Shown: positions 32,922 through 41,184 of the stretch, one piece after another
Layout: each line of letters begins with the position of its first letter
Position numbering within the stretch: position 1 is the stretch's first letter
Source: Bacteroidales bacterium
GTDB taxonomy: Bacteria; Bacteroidota; Bacteroidia; Bacteroidales; Bacteroidaceae
NCBI GenBank assembly: GCA_015060965.1
Contig: SUXN01000026.1
Coordinates: 1 to 41,184, forward strand
Reading direction: 5' to 3'
Length of the DNA stretch: 41,184 nt
The notes under the pieces: generated by a model
What the model was told of the DNA's origin: nothing
The model's input: the letters and a program-made list of their open reading frames with translations, nothing else
The model's database searches: none
Made by a program: the position numbers and the translations under genes

Positions 32922-34190
32922 GTGAACAAAGCCCCAGAGATTAGACCGGTAAGTGTTTCCGATTTGACATTGCCCCACAAGAGGGTGATGCCGAACGGTG
33001 TGCCTTTGTACGGACTGACGGGGATGCGCAAGGGAGTTGTCCGCCTGGATATCCTGTTCAAAGGTGGTTATGGCGTGCAGGACAAGCCTCTTCAGGCGAT
33101 GTTCGTGAACCGTATGCTCCGTGAAGGGGCTGGCGGTCTTTCGGCCGATGATATTTCAAGGAAACTCGATTACTATGGGGCGTGGGTGGATATGTATTCC
33201 TCGCAAGGGTGCAACCACTTGACTCTGTATACGATGTCGAAGCATTTCCTGCCGCTTGTGGAGTTGCTTGAGACATTGATAAAAAGGCCCGATTTTCCCG
33301 TTGATAATCTTGATACGGTAAAAAGGACGAACAAATCCTATTTTATGGTCAACAGCCATAAGGTGGATGTGGTGTCGCAGCGCTATTTCGAGAATTCGCT
33401 GTGGGGTGAGGGACATCCTCTGGCACACATTGTATGTCCCGAGGATTATGATGCAATCACACGTGAGGACCTGCTTGACTATTATGCCAAGGTGTACAAC
33501 AGCCGTAACTGCTCTGTTTTTGTTGCAGGAGAGTTCGATGATGTGATGCTGGGTGCTTTGCAGGATAAATTCGGTAAGGAGGAGTGGGGCACCGGTTCCT
33601 TGTTGCCTGATGTGGTTGTGGCTCCGCCTTGCTCGCTTTATGGCAGACGTAAAGTGACTGTCGAAGGAGCGATGCAGAGTTGTGTGAAGATTGGTTTCAT
33701 GTCAATGGATTCGTCTCATCCCGACTATTGTGTGTTCCGTTTCCTTACTGTGCTTTTGGGCGGTTACTTCGGCAGCCGCCTTATGAGCAATGTTCGCGAA
33801 GAGAACGGATATACATATCATATTGAGGCTGAAATGGATGCCTATGGACATCGTAACGCATTCATGGTAACCTCGGAGACTGACAATGTCAATGTGGAAC
33901 CTCTTGTCAAAGAGGTCTACAAAGAGCTTCGCAGGCTTGTTGATGAACAGATCCCCGAGGCGGAGGTTGAGCTTGTACGCAATTATATACTTGGCGAGTT
34001 GTGCCGCGAATATGAGGAGCGGTTCGCAAAATCGGAGGTCTTTATAAACGCTTGGTTGTCAGGGGAATCATTCGAGTCCGTTAACAAATATCTTGAAACG
34101 GTGAGAACGGTCACAGTTGCTGACCTGCAGCGTGTTGCCAAGGATGTGCTCGACCGCGATGAAATGATAGAGATTGTGGTGGGGGAGTGA
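32922..34190 (+). CDS. M16-like peptidase homologue without the zinc motif
   Basis: A 422-residue protein with the two-lobe M16 (insulinase/processing peptidase) pattern. The family start is MPNGVPLYGL, with LDILFKGGYG, SQGCNHLTLYTMSKHFLPLVELL, RNCSVFVAGEFD and the C-terminal lobe block FGSRLMSNVREENGYTYHIE. The zinc-binding H-x-x-E-H is absent; its place holds NRMLREGAGG. Such proteins are normally the non-catalytic partner of an active M16 subunit, and the C-terminal R...Y pair typical of these partners (SRLMSNVREENGYTY) is present. No active partner is in the window. I use GTG 32922, 10 bases after kdsB, because the alternative ATG start lies inside kdsB. Confidence 0.8.
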   Translation: MNKAPEIRPVSVSDLTLPHKRVMPNGVPLYGLTGMRKGVVRLDILFKGGYGVQDKPLQAMFVNRMLREGAGGLSADDISRKLDYYGAWVDMYSSQGCNHLTLYTMSKHFLPLVELLETLIKRPDFPVDNLDTVKRTNKSYFMVNSHKVDVVSQRYFENSLWGEGHPLAHIVCPEDYDAITREDLLDYYAKVYNSRNCSVFVAGEFDDVMLGALQDKFGKEEWGTGSLLPDVVVAPPCSLYGRRKVTVEGAMQSCVKIGFMSMDSSHPDYCVFRFLTVLLGGYFGSRLMSNVREENGYTYHIEAEMDAYGHRNAFMVTSETDNVNVEPLVKEVYKELRRLVDEQIPEAEVELVRNYILGELCREYEERFAKSEVFINAWLSGESFESVNKYLETVRTVTVADLQRVAKDVLDRDEMIEIVVGE

Positions 34191-34262
34191 CCGGCCTGTG
34201 GTTTCTTTTAATTGAGGATTGTGTCCTGTTTTTAAAATTTTTCTAAAATAAATACAACATAA

Positions 34263-34293
34263 TTGTTGTTTCTCAACTTTGTTATTATCTTTG
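34263..34293 (+). promoter_or_regulatory. Promoter of the MORN-repeat gene
   Basis: TTG at 34263-34265, 20 bases, TATCTTTG at 34286-34293, an exact consensus. Transcription would start near 34300, 65 bases before the ATG at 34365. Confidence 0.85.
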
Positions 34294-34364
34294 TATTTGA
34301 TGCGGAAGGTATGTGTGGGTCCCTTTTTGCTTGCAGATGAAACCTTTTTCCGCAGGATTAAGAT

Positions 34365-35585
34365 ATGACAAAAAAAACAATTTCAATTTTTATATTATCC
34401 CTTGCGCTTGGCGGTTCAGTCCAGGCCCAATCATTCGTTGATGCTGTTAAAGACGGTCTTTCGCCACTTACCAATCTTGTGAACAGCGACAAGCAGGAAC
34501 TGCCTGCCGATTCAGTTGCGAAAAAGAATACTCCAAAGAAGAATGTCCAGGCCTTGACCCTCAAGGACGGTACCGTGTATGTGGGTGAAATGAAGGGCAA
34601 GCGTCCTCATGGCCAGGGTAAGGCAATATACAAGAACGGTGACATATACGAGGGTGGCTTTGTAAAAGGCTTGCGTAACGGCCAGGGTGAGTACCGTTTC
34701 AAGGACGGTGAGCGATATGTAGGCGACTTCAAGGACGGTCACCAGCATGGCGAGGGTGTATATACATTCTCCGACGGTCGCAAGTACACTGGAAAGTGGG
34801 AGAGTGACTTCCAGCACGGCTACGGACGTATGGATTATCCCAATGGTGATTTTTATGTAGGCTTCTGGGTCGAGGATGAACGCTCAGGCTCGGGAAGCTA
34901 TTTTTTTGCTGAAGGAGCATCGTATGTCGGAGAGTGGAAGAATGACAAACGGAATGGTATGGGTACTTTCGTGTGGCCCGACAATAGCAGATATATTGGT
35001 GCCTGGGTCGACGGAAAGCGTTCCGGACATGGAGTGTACACTGCTGCCGACAGCACGGAATATGACGGCGCATGGCTGAACAATCTTTACGACGGCAACG
35101 GAACATTGAGTTATGCCAATGGTGACAAATACGTGGGTATGTTCAAGGCCGGTGAATTCAACGGACACGGTAAATATACATATGCCGACGGATCTTTTTA
35201 TGCAGGTGACTTCAAGGATGGTGTCCGTGAGGGATACGGCAAGATGCTCTTTCCAGGCGGTGCTGTGTACGAGGGTGGCTGGAAAGGTGACCTGCGTAGC
35301 GGCAAGGGAAAATATATCTGGGGCAACGGTGACGTCTATGAAGGCGATTGGGAGGATGACACCATGAACGGTACCGGAATAATGCGCAAGAGCAATGGTA
35401 TCAAATACAAAGGCGGTTTCCTTGACGGTCTTGAGCATGGTGTAGGTGTTGCCGAGGACAAGAGCGGTACGCGTTATGAGGGAACATTCGAGAACGGAAT
35501 GAGACATGGTAAGTTCATTGTCAAGGACAAGGACGGGAAAGTTGTCCGTGAGTGTGTCTACAATTCTGGAAATGCAGAACAATAA
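34365..35585 (+). CDS. Secreted MORN-repeat protein
   Basis: A 406-residue exported protein. The signal peptide MTKKTISIFILSLALGGSVQA is cleaved near residue 21, and a spacer to about residue 60 follows. Then come about 14 MORN repeats of about 23 residues (for example YVGEMKGKRPHGQGKAIY and YEGGFVKGLRNGQGEYRF) to about residue 390. MORN repeats form elongated beta-meander surfaces that bind lipids or proteins. The role in bacteria is unknown. It is followed at 19 bases by a YhcH-family gene, so they may share a transcript. Confidence 0.9.
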   Translation: MTKKTISIFILSLALGGSVQAQSFVDAVKDGLSPLTNLVNSDKQELPADSVAKKNTPKKNVQALTLKDGTVYVGEMKGKRPHGQGKAIYKNGDIYEGGFVKGLRNGQGEYRFKDGERYVGDFKDGHQHGEGVYTFSDGRKYTGKWESDFQHGYGRMDYPNGDFYVGFWVEDERSGSGSYFFAEGASYVGEWKNDKRNGMGTFVWPDNSRYIGAWVDGKRSGHGVYTAADSTEYDGAWLNNLYDGNGTLSYANGDKYVGMFKAGEFNGHGKYTYADGSFYAGDFKDGVREGYGKMLFPGGAVYEGGWKGDLRSGKGKYIWGNGDVYEGDWEDDTMNGTGIMRKSNGIKYKGGFLDGLEHGVGVAEDKSGTRYEGTFENGMRHGKFIVKDKDGKVVRECVYNSGNAEQ

Positions 35586-35604
35586 CAAATAAAACAATAC
35601 GGCT

Positions 35605-36051
35605 ATGATTTTGGATTCATTGAAGAATTTGGATTGTTACAAAGAACTAAATCCTAACTTCGCAAAAGCGATAGAGTTTTTGAAGAGCAGTGACCTTGCC
35701 AATCTGCCATTGGGCCGCAACGAGATATGCGGTGACCTGGTGTATGCAAACGTGATGGAGGTCAAGCCCAAGACCAAGGAAGAGGCTTGCATTGAGATTC
35801 ACCGTCGTTATATCGATATCCAGGTGCCTATCTCCGGTAATGAGGTTATGGGTTATACTCCTCTTTGTGAGCTTCCCGAGCCCGATTATGTCGAGAGTGA
35901 TGATTATGCCCTTTATCCTGCGACAATTGCAGCAAGGGACTATTTCAATGTGAAGAACGACCAGTTTGTTATTTTCTTCCCACAGGACGGCCATGCACCG
36001 GCAATAACTCCTGTAGCTGTGAAGAAAGTGGTTGTGAAAGTCGCAATCTGA
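35605..36051 (+). CDS. YhcH/YjgK/YiaL family protein (DUF386)
   Basis: A 148-residue cupin-fold protein of the YhcH/YjgK/YiaL family (also the beta subunit of evolved beta-galactosidase). The signature is EIHRRYIDIQVPISGNEVMG (about residues 67-86) with FFPQDGHAPAI (about 127-137), whose histidine and carboxylate residues form the putative metal or sugar site. Members take part in sialic acid or other sugar handling; the substrate here is unknown. It lies between the MORN gene and glgB, which suggests a carbohydrate link but does not prove one. Confidence 0.85.
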   Translation: MILDSLKNLDCYKELNPNFAKAIEFLKSSDLANLPLGRNEICGDLVYANVMEVKPKTKEEACIEIHRRYIDIQVPISGNEVMGYTPLCELPEPDYVESDDYALYPATIAARDYFNVKNDQFVIFFPQDGHAPAITPVAVKKVVVKVAI

Positions 36052-36107
36052 CTTGCCGAACAAAAGAAAACATATAATTAACTATAACGCCTCAAAATTT
36101 TACAATT

Positions 36108-38114
36108 ATGCTGAAACTTGTAGAACGCGATGCTTATCTGGCTCCCTACAACCTTAGTATTGAAGGACGCCATCGCTATTTTCTCCAGAGAGAGAAAGAG
36201 TTTACAAAGAACGGCCGACAGACTCTGTCGAGCTTCGCTTCGGGTTATCTTTATTTTGGTCTGCACAGGACATCTACCGGCTGGGTCTTCCGTGAGTGGG
36301 CTCCCAATGCAACGAAGATTGTCCTCATAGGTGACTTCTCAAATTGGGAAGAGCGTCCCGAGTATGAGCTGAAGCAGCTTGCAGGTGGTGTATGGGAGCG
36401 TAGATTGCCCAAAAAGGCACTTGCTCACGGCCAGCACTATAAGATGAAAGTCTATTGGAAGGGCGGTTGTGGCGAGCGTATCCCGGCTTGGGTGCGCAGA
36501 GTGGTGCAGGACGAGGCTACAAAGATATTCAGTGCCCAGGTATGGGCTCCCGAGGAGGAGTACCAGTTCAAGCACAAGAAGTTCACTCCAAAGCGTACTC
36601 CGTTGCTCATCTATGAGTGCCACATAGGTATGGCACAGGAAGAGGAAAAGGTGGGTACTTACCGCGAGTTCCGCGAGAAGGTACTCCCACGTATCGCCGC
36701 CGACGGTTACAACTGCATACAGATAATGGCTATCCAGGAGCACCCGTATTACGGTAGCTTCGGTTACCATGTTTCAAGTTTCTTTGCCGCGTCTTCACGC
36801 TTCGGTACTCCCGAGGAGCTGAAGGAACTTATCGATGCGGCTCACGGAATGGGTATTGCTGTGATTATGGACCTTGTACACTCTCATGCAGTAAAGAATG
36901 AGAACGAGGGCCTCGGTCTGCTCGACGGTGACCCTGCACAGTATTTCTATGGTGACGACAAGCGCATACACAGCGCATGGGATTCACTCTGCTTCGACTA
37001 CGGCAAGAACGAGGTTGTACACTTCCTGCTCTCCAACTGCAAGTATTGGCTTGAGGAGTTCAAGTTCGACGGTTTCCGTTTCGACGGTGTGACTTCAATG
37101 ATATACTACAGCCACGGTTTGGGTGAGGCTTTCTGCGGTTACGGCGACTATTACAATTTAGGTCAGAACGGCGATGCTATCTGTTACCTTACACTTGCCA
37201 ACCGCCTTATCCACGAGGTTAATCCCAAGGCAATAACAATTGCCGAGGAGGTGTCGGGTATGCCGGGTCTTGCTGCTCCCATTGAGGACGGCGGTTACGG
37301 CTTCGACTACCGTATGGCGATGAATATCCCCGATTTCTGGATCAAGATCATCAAGGAGCGCAAGGACGAGGACTGGAAACCATCGGAGATTTTCTGGGAG
37401 CTCACCAACCGTCGTAAGGACGAGAAGACAATCTCATATGCCGAGAGTCATGACCAGGCACTTGTGGGTGACAAGACGATCATTTTCCGTCTTATCGACT
37501 CCGATATGTACTGGCACTTCAACCGCGGTGACGAGACATATATGGTATCACGCGGTATCGCATTGCACAAGATGATCCGTCTGATGACACTATCTACCAT
37601 CAATGGCGGTTACCTCAACTTCATGGGTAACGAGTTCGGACATCCCGAGTGGATTGACTTCCCGCGCGAGGGTAACGGTTGGAGCCACAAGTATGCACGC
37701 CGCCAGTGGAGCCTGGTAGATAATCCAAACTACAACTACACTCTCCTGGGTGAGTTCGACAAGGCGATGATTGAGCTTATAGGTGATGTGCGCAACTTCC
37801 AGAACCGTCCTGTTCAGGAGATATGGCACAACGACGGCGACCAGGTGCTTGCTTTCTCACGTAAGGACCTAATCTTCGTGTTCAACTTCAGCCACAACCG
37901 CTCGTTCACCGATTACGGCTTGCTGGTTCCCGAGGGTTCATACAATATAGTCCTCAATACCGACAATGCACGCTTTGGCGGTAATGCCCTTGTCGATGAG
38001 ACACAGACCCATTTTACACAGTATGACAGGTTGCACGCACGTCGCAAGAAGGGCTGGCTCATGCTCTATCTGCCTGCACGTACAGCACTCGTGCTCAAGA
38101 AGAATAAGGAATAA
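36108..38114 (+). CDS. glgB: 1,4-alpha-glucan branching enzyme
   Basis: A 668-residue GH13 enzyme that introduces alpha-1,6 branches into glycogen. It has an N-terminal carbohydrate-binding module (about 55-150, GWVFREWAPNATKIVLIGDFSNW). The catalytic barrel contains VIMDLVHSHA, FDGFRFDGVTSM (nucleophile D), TIAEEVSGMPG (acid/base E) and SYAESHDQALVGDK (third acid). A C-terminal all-beta domain ends the protein. The sequence style (FRFDGVTSMIYYSHG) and length match the eukaryotic-type branching enzymes seen in Bacteroidota rather than the longer E. coli GlgB. A membrane-protein gene overlaps its stop by one base (TAATG). Confidence 0.93.
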   Translation: MLKLVERDAYLAPYNLSIEGRHRYFLQREKEFTKNGRQTLSSFASGYLYFGLHRTSTGWVFREWAPNATKIVLIGDFSNWEERPEYELKQLAGGVWERRLPKKALAHGQHYKMKVYWKGGCGERIPAWVRRVVQDEATKIFSAQVWAPEEEYQFKHKKFTPKRTPLLIYECHIGMAQEEEKVGTYREFREKVLPRIAADGYNCIQIMAIQEHPYYGSFGYHVSSFFAASSRFGTPEELKELIDAAHGMGIAVIMDLVHSHAVKNENEGLGLLDGDPAQYFYGDDKRIHSAWDSLCFDYGKNEVVHFLLSNCKYWLEEFKFDGFRFDGVTSMIYYSHGLGEAFCGYGDYYNLGQNGDAICYLTLANRLIHEVNPKAITIAEEVSGMPGLAAPIEDGGYGFDYRMAMNIPDFWIKIIKERKDEDWKPSEIFWELTNRRKDEKTISYAESHDQALVGDKTIIFRLIDSDMYWHFNRGDETYMVSRGIALHKMIRLMTLSTINGGYLNFMGNEFGHPEWIDFPREGNGWSHKYARRQWSLVDNPNYNYTLLGEFDKAMIELIGDVRNFQNRPVQEIWHNDGDQVLAFSRKDLIFVFNFSHNRSFTDYGLLVPEGSYNIVLNTDNARFGGNALVDETQTHFTQYDRLHARRKKGWLMLYLPARTALVLKKNKE

Positions 38115-39262
38115 TGAGGGGTAATGAAGAAAAACGCTTGCAAAGGGTAGTGGCATCAATCTGTGCCACTCTCTTTGCTGCGTTTGCTTTTTGCTTTGTA
38201 GCTGTATATCAGGCACCGCTCATTGAGGTGCTTTATAACCATGTAGCCACAGGCAAACTCGATTTCAACGGTTATATTGTAGGCGGAGTAATATCGGCGG
38301 TACTTACAATCCTTGCCCTTTGGCTGAACCGCTTCGCAAAGTTCCAGCGCGAGTGGACCGCAATGGCTTATCTGCCGTCGACACTGCTGTTGGCCTTTGT
38401 GACGGATATTGACCGCACGCTTTACATTGGCGAGAGGTCATATATCGGGTGGATCGTGATTTTCATTGTCGGGATGTTGCTTTATGCAATATTCTCGTTT
38501 GTCCTCCAACGTGTGCTCTTTGAGAAAATCAAGAACATGGCAATGAGTGCCAACAGGATAATATGGAGAAATCTTATCCTTTTTGTTATTCTCTTTTGCT
38601 TGGCCGGAACGTTGTCCAATGGCGAGGAGAACCTCAAGAGAGAGGCTCTTGTGGCAGTGCGTTACAGTAAAGGTGATGTAGACGGAGCTCTTGCTGTAGG
38701 ACGCAAATCGCTTGACGCATCGCCGCAGCTCACAGCAATGCGTGCATATATCCTTGCTGCCGACAACAAGCTGGGTGAACGTATGTTCGAGTTCCCGCAG
38801 TATTACGGCTCAAAAGGTCTCTTGCCATCACAGGTGCAGGATTCACCGCTGTTGGCCGATAGCGTGTATTCACTTATAGGTGCTGCCCCAAGCAGTAATG
38901 AGGCACCAATGCAGTATCTGAAGCGCGTTGCAGATGTTGATTCTTTAGGCAGTGTGGCAAAGGATTATTATTTGTCGGGACTTCTGCTCGACAGACAGCT
39001 TGTCGAGTTCAAGGACGAACTTGCAAGATTGTGCGGCAGTTATAATCCCGACAGCCTGCCCAAACATTACCGTGAGGCCCTGTTGCTTTGCTCGGAGTTT
39101 ACCGATGATTATTCTCTCGAGCTCGAGAGCGACACATTGCAGAAGATGTTCGGCAGGCTCCGCGAGGTGGAACGCAAATATGACGATGCGCTGGTGCGCA
39201 ACAATTATGTGCGTAAGGAGTTCGGTAAGACTTATTGGTGGTATTTCCTCTACGGCAGATAA
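38114..39262 (+). CDS. Membrane protein with TPR-like tail (DUF6057-like)
   Basis: A 382-residue membrane protein. Hydrophobic segments lie at about residues 12-33, 52-72, 84-98, 108-134 and 148-165. A soluble, helix-rich region follows (about 170-382) with short repeat-like helices (ALAVGRKSLDASPQLTAMRAYIL, YYLSGLLLDRQL, HYREALLLCSEF) that suggest TPR-type packing. The arrangement resembles DUF6057 proteins of Bacteroidales, but I offer the name with caution. Its ATG overlaps the glgB stop codon, so the two are translationally coupled. No catalytic motif is seen. Confidence 0.7.
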   Translation: MRGNEEKRLQRVVASICATLFAAFAFCFVAVYQAPLIEVLYNHVATGKLDFNGYIVGGVISAVLTILALWLNRFAKFQREWTAMAYLPSTLLLAFVTDIDRTLYIGERSYIGWIVIFIVGMLLYAIFSFVLQRVLFEKIKNMAMSANRIIWRNLILFVILFCLAGTLSNGEENLKREALVAVRYSKGDVDGALAVGRKSLDASPQLTAMRAYILAADNKLGERMFEFPQYYGSKGLLPSQVQDSPLLADSVYSLIGAAPSSNEAPMQYLKRVADVDSLGSVAKDYYLSGLLLDRQLVEFKDELARLCGSYNPDSLPKHYREALLLCSEFTDDYSLELESDTLQKMFGRLREVERKYDDALVRNNYVRKEFGKTYWWYFLYGR

Positions 39263-39295
39263 TGATTAAGCACCTGAAGGGCTGCAAAGTATCAT

Positions 39296-39322
39296 AAAAA
39301 GGCAACTGTTGTTGCCTTTTTT
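39296..39322 (+). terminator. Terminator of the glgB unit
   Basis: GGCAAC (39301-39306), loop TGTT and GTTGCC (39311-39316), with A5 before and T6 after (39317-39322), so the stem can extend to 11 bp. It is a compact, strong intrinsic terminator. Confidence 0.9.
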
Positions 39323-39375
39323 ATTTGCTATTGTTCTTTTTGTGGCTTTGCATTATATGTTTTCTGCTTTTTTTC

Positions 39376-39383
39376 TAATTTTG
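39376..39383 (+). promoter_or_regulatory. -7 element of the MFS transporter gene
   Basis: TAATTTTG is an exact Bacteroidota -7 element, 24 bases before the ATG at 39407. No TTG occurs at the usual 19-21 bases; the nearest (39348-39350) is 25 bases away. Confidence 0.5.
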
Positions 39384-39406
39384 CGTTGAACAAATGATTT
39401 GTCACT

Positions 39407-40618
39407 ATGGATGCAGCTGTTAAAGATAGGCTTTTTACAAGAAGCTATATATATATGTGTCTGGCGAATTTCCTTACTGCGTTTTCGTTCTTCTTGCTTG
39501 TGCCTACACTTCCTTTCTATCTTGTGGACAACTTCGGGCTTGAGCCCGATATTGTGGGGCTTGTGCTCTCCTGCTATGTCTTGGCAGTGCTGTGTATTCG
39601 TCCGTTCGCAGGTTTTGTGGCCGATGTGTTTCCGCGAAAGAAGGTGTACCTTATATCATATGTCCTGTTCGCACTCTCGTTTGTGGGGTATCTGTTTGTC
39701 TATTCCGAGATACTCTTCTTTATCTTGCTGCGTGTGGTGCACGGCTTCGCGTTCGGTGCACTCAACACAACGGGTAACACCTTGGTGATTGATATCATGC
39801 CGTCATCGCGCCGTGGTGAAGGACTGGGGTATTTTGGGGTGACAAATAACCTTGCTATGGCTTTCGGTCCCATGACAGGTTTGTTCCTTATCGAATGCGG
39901 CAGTTATAACCAATTGTTCTTTGCCGCTTTGCTCACAGCCTGCATCGGTTTGCTGTTTGCCTCAATCGTCAAAGTGAAGTGGCGTCAGCCTATCGAGAAA
40001 ATCGGTAAGGTGTTCTCTATCGACCGCTTTATTCTGCTTGAGGGTATTCCGGCATCATTGGCATTCTTCATGCTTGCAATACCATACGGCATGACATCGA
40101 GCTATATTGCAATATATGCTGCCGAGGTTGGTATAACCGAAGGGGTGGGGTTTTTCTTTACAGTCCAGGGTGCAGGACTTATCGTGTCGCGTCTCATTTC
40201 GGGCAAGAGGGTAGATAAAGGGTATATAACGCAGACAATTTCGCGCGGTATCGTCATTGCGCTTGTGGGAGTCATAGGAGAGGCCTTGTTGGCAACGGTA
40301 TGTGGCTTTAACTTCACTGCAGGATTTGCGTTATATTTCCTCTCGGCATTCCTCATCGGTTACGGCTTTGGAACGATATTCCCGGCCTTCAATACCTTGT
40401 TCATCAATATGGCACCGCACTCACGTCGTGCCACTGCCAATGCTACATATCTCACCGGTTGGGATGTGGGTATCGGTGCCGGAATGTTGTTGGGCGGTGC
40501 ATTGTCGGTGAACGGCTATTCAGGCAGTTTTACATTCAGTGCAATACTGGTTTTTGCAGCACTGATATATTTTGTGCTATTTGTTTCTAGACATTTTATG
40601 AGGCACAGGCTCAGGTGA
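39407..40618 (+). CDS. Major facilitator superfamily transporter
   Basis: A 403-residue inner-membrane transporter with twelve predicted helices. MFS signatures are the loop 2-3 motif GFVADVFPRKKVYL (about residues 67-80) and the helix 5 region VTNNLAMAFGPMTGLF. The central loop is at about 185-200. The second half repeats the pattern with SGKRVDKGYITQ and ANATYLTGWDVGIGAGMLLGG. The closest style is the multidrug/arabinose efflux group. The substrate cannot be told from sequence. It is a single gene with no clear terminator in the following 240 bases. Confidence 0.9.
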   Translation: MDAAVKDRLFTRSYIYMCLANFLTAFSFFLLVPTLPFYLVDNFGLEPDIVGLVLSCYVLAVLCIRPFAGFVADVFPRKKVYLISYVLFALSFVGYLFVYSEILFFILLRVVHGFAFGALNTTGNTLVIDIMPSSRRGEGLGYFGVTNNLAMAFGPMTGLFLIECGSYNQLFFAALLTACIGLLFASIVKVKWRQPIEKIGKVFSIDRFILLEGIPASLAFFMLAIPYGMTSSYIAIYAAEVGITEGVGFFFTVQGAGLIVSRLISGKRVDKGYITQTISRGIVIALVGVIGEALLATVCGFNFTAGFALYFLSAFLIGYGFGTIFPAFNTLFINMAPHSRRATANATYLTGWDVGIGAGMLLGGALSVNGYSGSFTFSAILVFAALIYFVLFVSRHFMRHRLR

Positions 40619-40749
40619 TGGTTTTGCATATTTGAATATTTATACAAGATTCAGCCGTGTGAAGGTTTTGTGTTAGTTGTTTTTAGTTGTATAAAAAGAA
40701 TAGATTGTTGAAATTATTGACTTTTTTGCATTATTTTTTAAGTTTATTG
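40619..40749. other. AT-rich intergenic stretch
   Basis: Strongly T-rich, with no reading frame and no clear terminator for the MFS gene. It leads into the promoter at 40750-40780. Confidence 0.4.
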
Positions 40750-40780
40750 TTGCTTCTTAATTTTTTAATGGATATATTTG
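40750..40780 (+). promoter_or_regulatory. Promoter in front of the structured elements
   Basis: TTG at 40750-40752, 20 bases, TATATTTG at 40773-40780, an exact Bacteroidota consensus. No start codon with a credible gene follows inside the window, so the transcript from about 40787 is either non-coding or a long leader. Confidence 0.7.
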
Positions 40781-40859
40781 CCTATGCTTTGTTAAAGGCA
40801 CAATGATAGTATAGTTTTTTCTTAGTTGTTTAGTAAATGTTGGAAGTATCTCTTTGTGA

Positions 40860-40903
40860 AAAGGGGTACTTCTTTTTTATGCAAAAAAAAGAAGTACCCC
40901 TTT
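40860..40903. terminator. Perfect 19-bp hairpin
   Basis: AAAGGGGTACTTCTTTTTT (40860-40878) pairs with 40885-40903 around a six-base loop. The A/T half lies at the loop side and only TTT follows, so it is a poor classic terminator. The right arm, AAAAAAGAAGTACCCCTTT, recurs at 40997-41015, which marks the start of each tandem unit. Confidence 0.55.
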
Positions 40904-41100
40904 AGACGACACTTGCAGCAATAGGTCAAGCGCAGTGTGGCTGTAAGTCACACCGCTTGGGTTGCGAACAGCAAGTGGAGTCAAAAGGACCATTGCAAAA
41001 AAGAAGTACCCCTTTCGGTAAAGCGCACAGCGATTGGTCACGCGATGCACTGTGCGGTGCTGCCGCGTGGGTCGCTGAAAAGTGGTTCACCTGCAAACTA
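40885..41100 (+). ncRNA. Two tandem covarying structured elements
   Basis: Two units of about 112 bases start with AAAAAAGAAGTACCCCTTT (40885 and 40997). Unit 1 folds as CACTTGC (40910-40916) with GCAAGTG (40971-40977), GCAA (40918-40921) with TTGC (40962-40965), CAAGCG (40927-40932) with CGCTTG (40954-40959), and GTGTG with CACAC. Unit 2 folds as CAGCGA (41028-41033) with TCGCTG (41072-41077) and CACGCG (41039-41044) with CGCGTG (41064-41069). The loops (T/A)GGT and GG between the stems are conserved while stem bases change in pairs, so selection on structure is likely. A promoter lies just upstream. Whether it acts as RNA or as a DNA repeat is open. Confidence 0.55.
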
Positions 41101-41184
41101 TAGGGGAAATATCTTTTTAACACAGACAAAACATTAAACAATCTCTTATATTCTTTTATACAACTTACCCTTAATCTGCAGTCA

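Noticed and set aside
40926-41141. Short frames on both strands over the tandem structured elements
   Set aside because: The covarying stems explain the sequence better than a coding frame, and composition is not protein-like.

Overview
The window is chromosomal DNA from a member of the order Bacteroidales (phylum Bacteroidota). The evidence is the set of promoters of the Bacteroidota type (TTG, about 20 bases, TAnnTTTG) in front of many genes, two BspA-like leucine-rich-repeat surface proteins ending in the YDLxGR...GIYIxNGK tail, lipoproteins with short Bacteroidota-style signals, and a pyrB-pyrI pair. Genus cannot be fixed from the sequence. I saw no rRNA, tRNA or CRISPR array.

Layout. 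1-500: a terminator, then a promoter and a strongly structured, probably non-coding RNA. 505-4312: a large BspA-like protein, a 51-residue peptide gene and two strong hairpins. 4328-6430 (minus): an operon of a lipoprotein, rsmG and a metallo-beta-lactamase-fold hydrolase. 6598-8777: a three-gene envelope set (YtxH-like, holin-superfamily membrane protein, small basic protein), then rmuC. 8928-19651: an AT-rich island, described below. 19849-21254: a lipoprotein nitroreductase and a flavodoxin-fold protein. 21272-25240 (minus): a second BspA-like protein and a GH20 hexosaminidase. 25407-29431: glyA, facing an outer-membrane protein, a flavin reductase and pyrI/pyrB on the minus strand. 29728-34190: PBP1A, kdsB and an M16-like protein. 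34365-39262: a MORN-repeat protein, a YhcH-family protein, glgB and a membrane protein. 39407-40618: an MFS transporter. The last 560 bases hold no gene but contain a promoter and two tandem, covarying structured elements.

The island is the most interesting part. A tyrosine recombinase (8928-10136) is followed by a 434-bp segment bounded by perfect 20-bp inverted repeats (10156-10175 and 10570-10589). The segment carries no gene, and the best promoter I see inside it points away from the operon it abuts. That is the anatomy of an invertible promoter, so the downstream operon is probably phase variable and may be in the OFF orientation in this assembly. The operon encodes a HerA/VirB4-like ATPase with a ferredoxin-spaced cysteine cluster, an extremely acidic protein with about fifty copies of an eight-residue repeat, a decayed related gene, an SPFH protein with a SHOCT tail, a four-helix membrane protein, a zinc-ribbon membrane protein and a DUF4190 protein. 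A strong terminator closes it. The SPFH, membrane and zinc-ribbon genes recall the ydjI-ydjH-ydjG set of Bacillus subtilis. Joining that set to a HerA ATPase and a giant repeat protein under a recombinase switch is a combination I do not recognise as a described system. Its function is unknown; envelope stress or defence are guesses.
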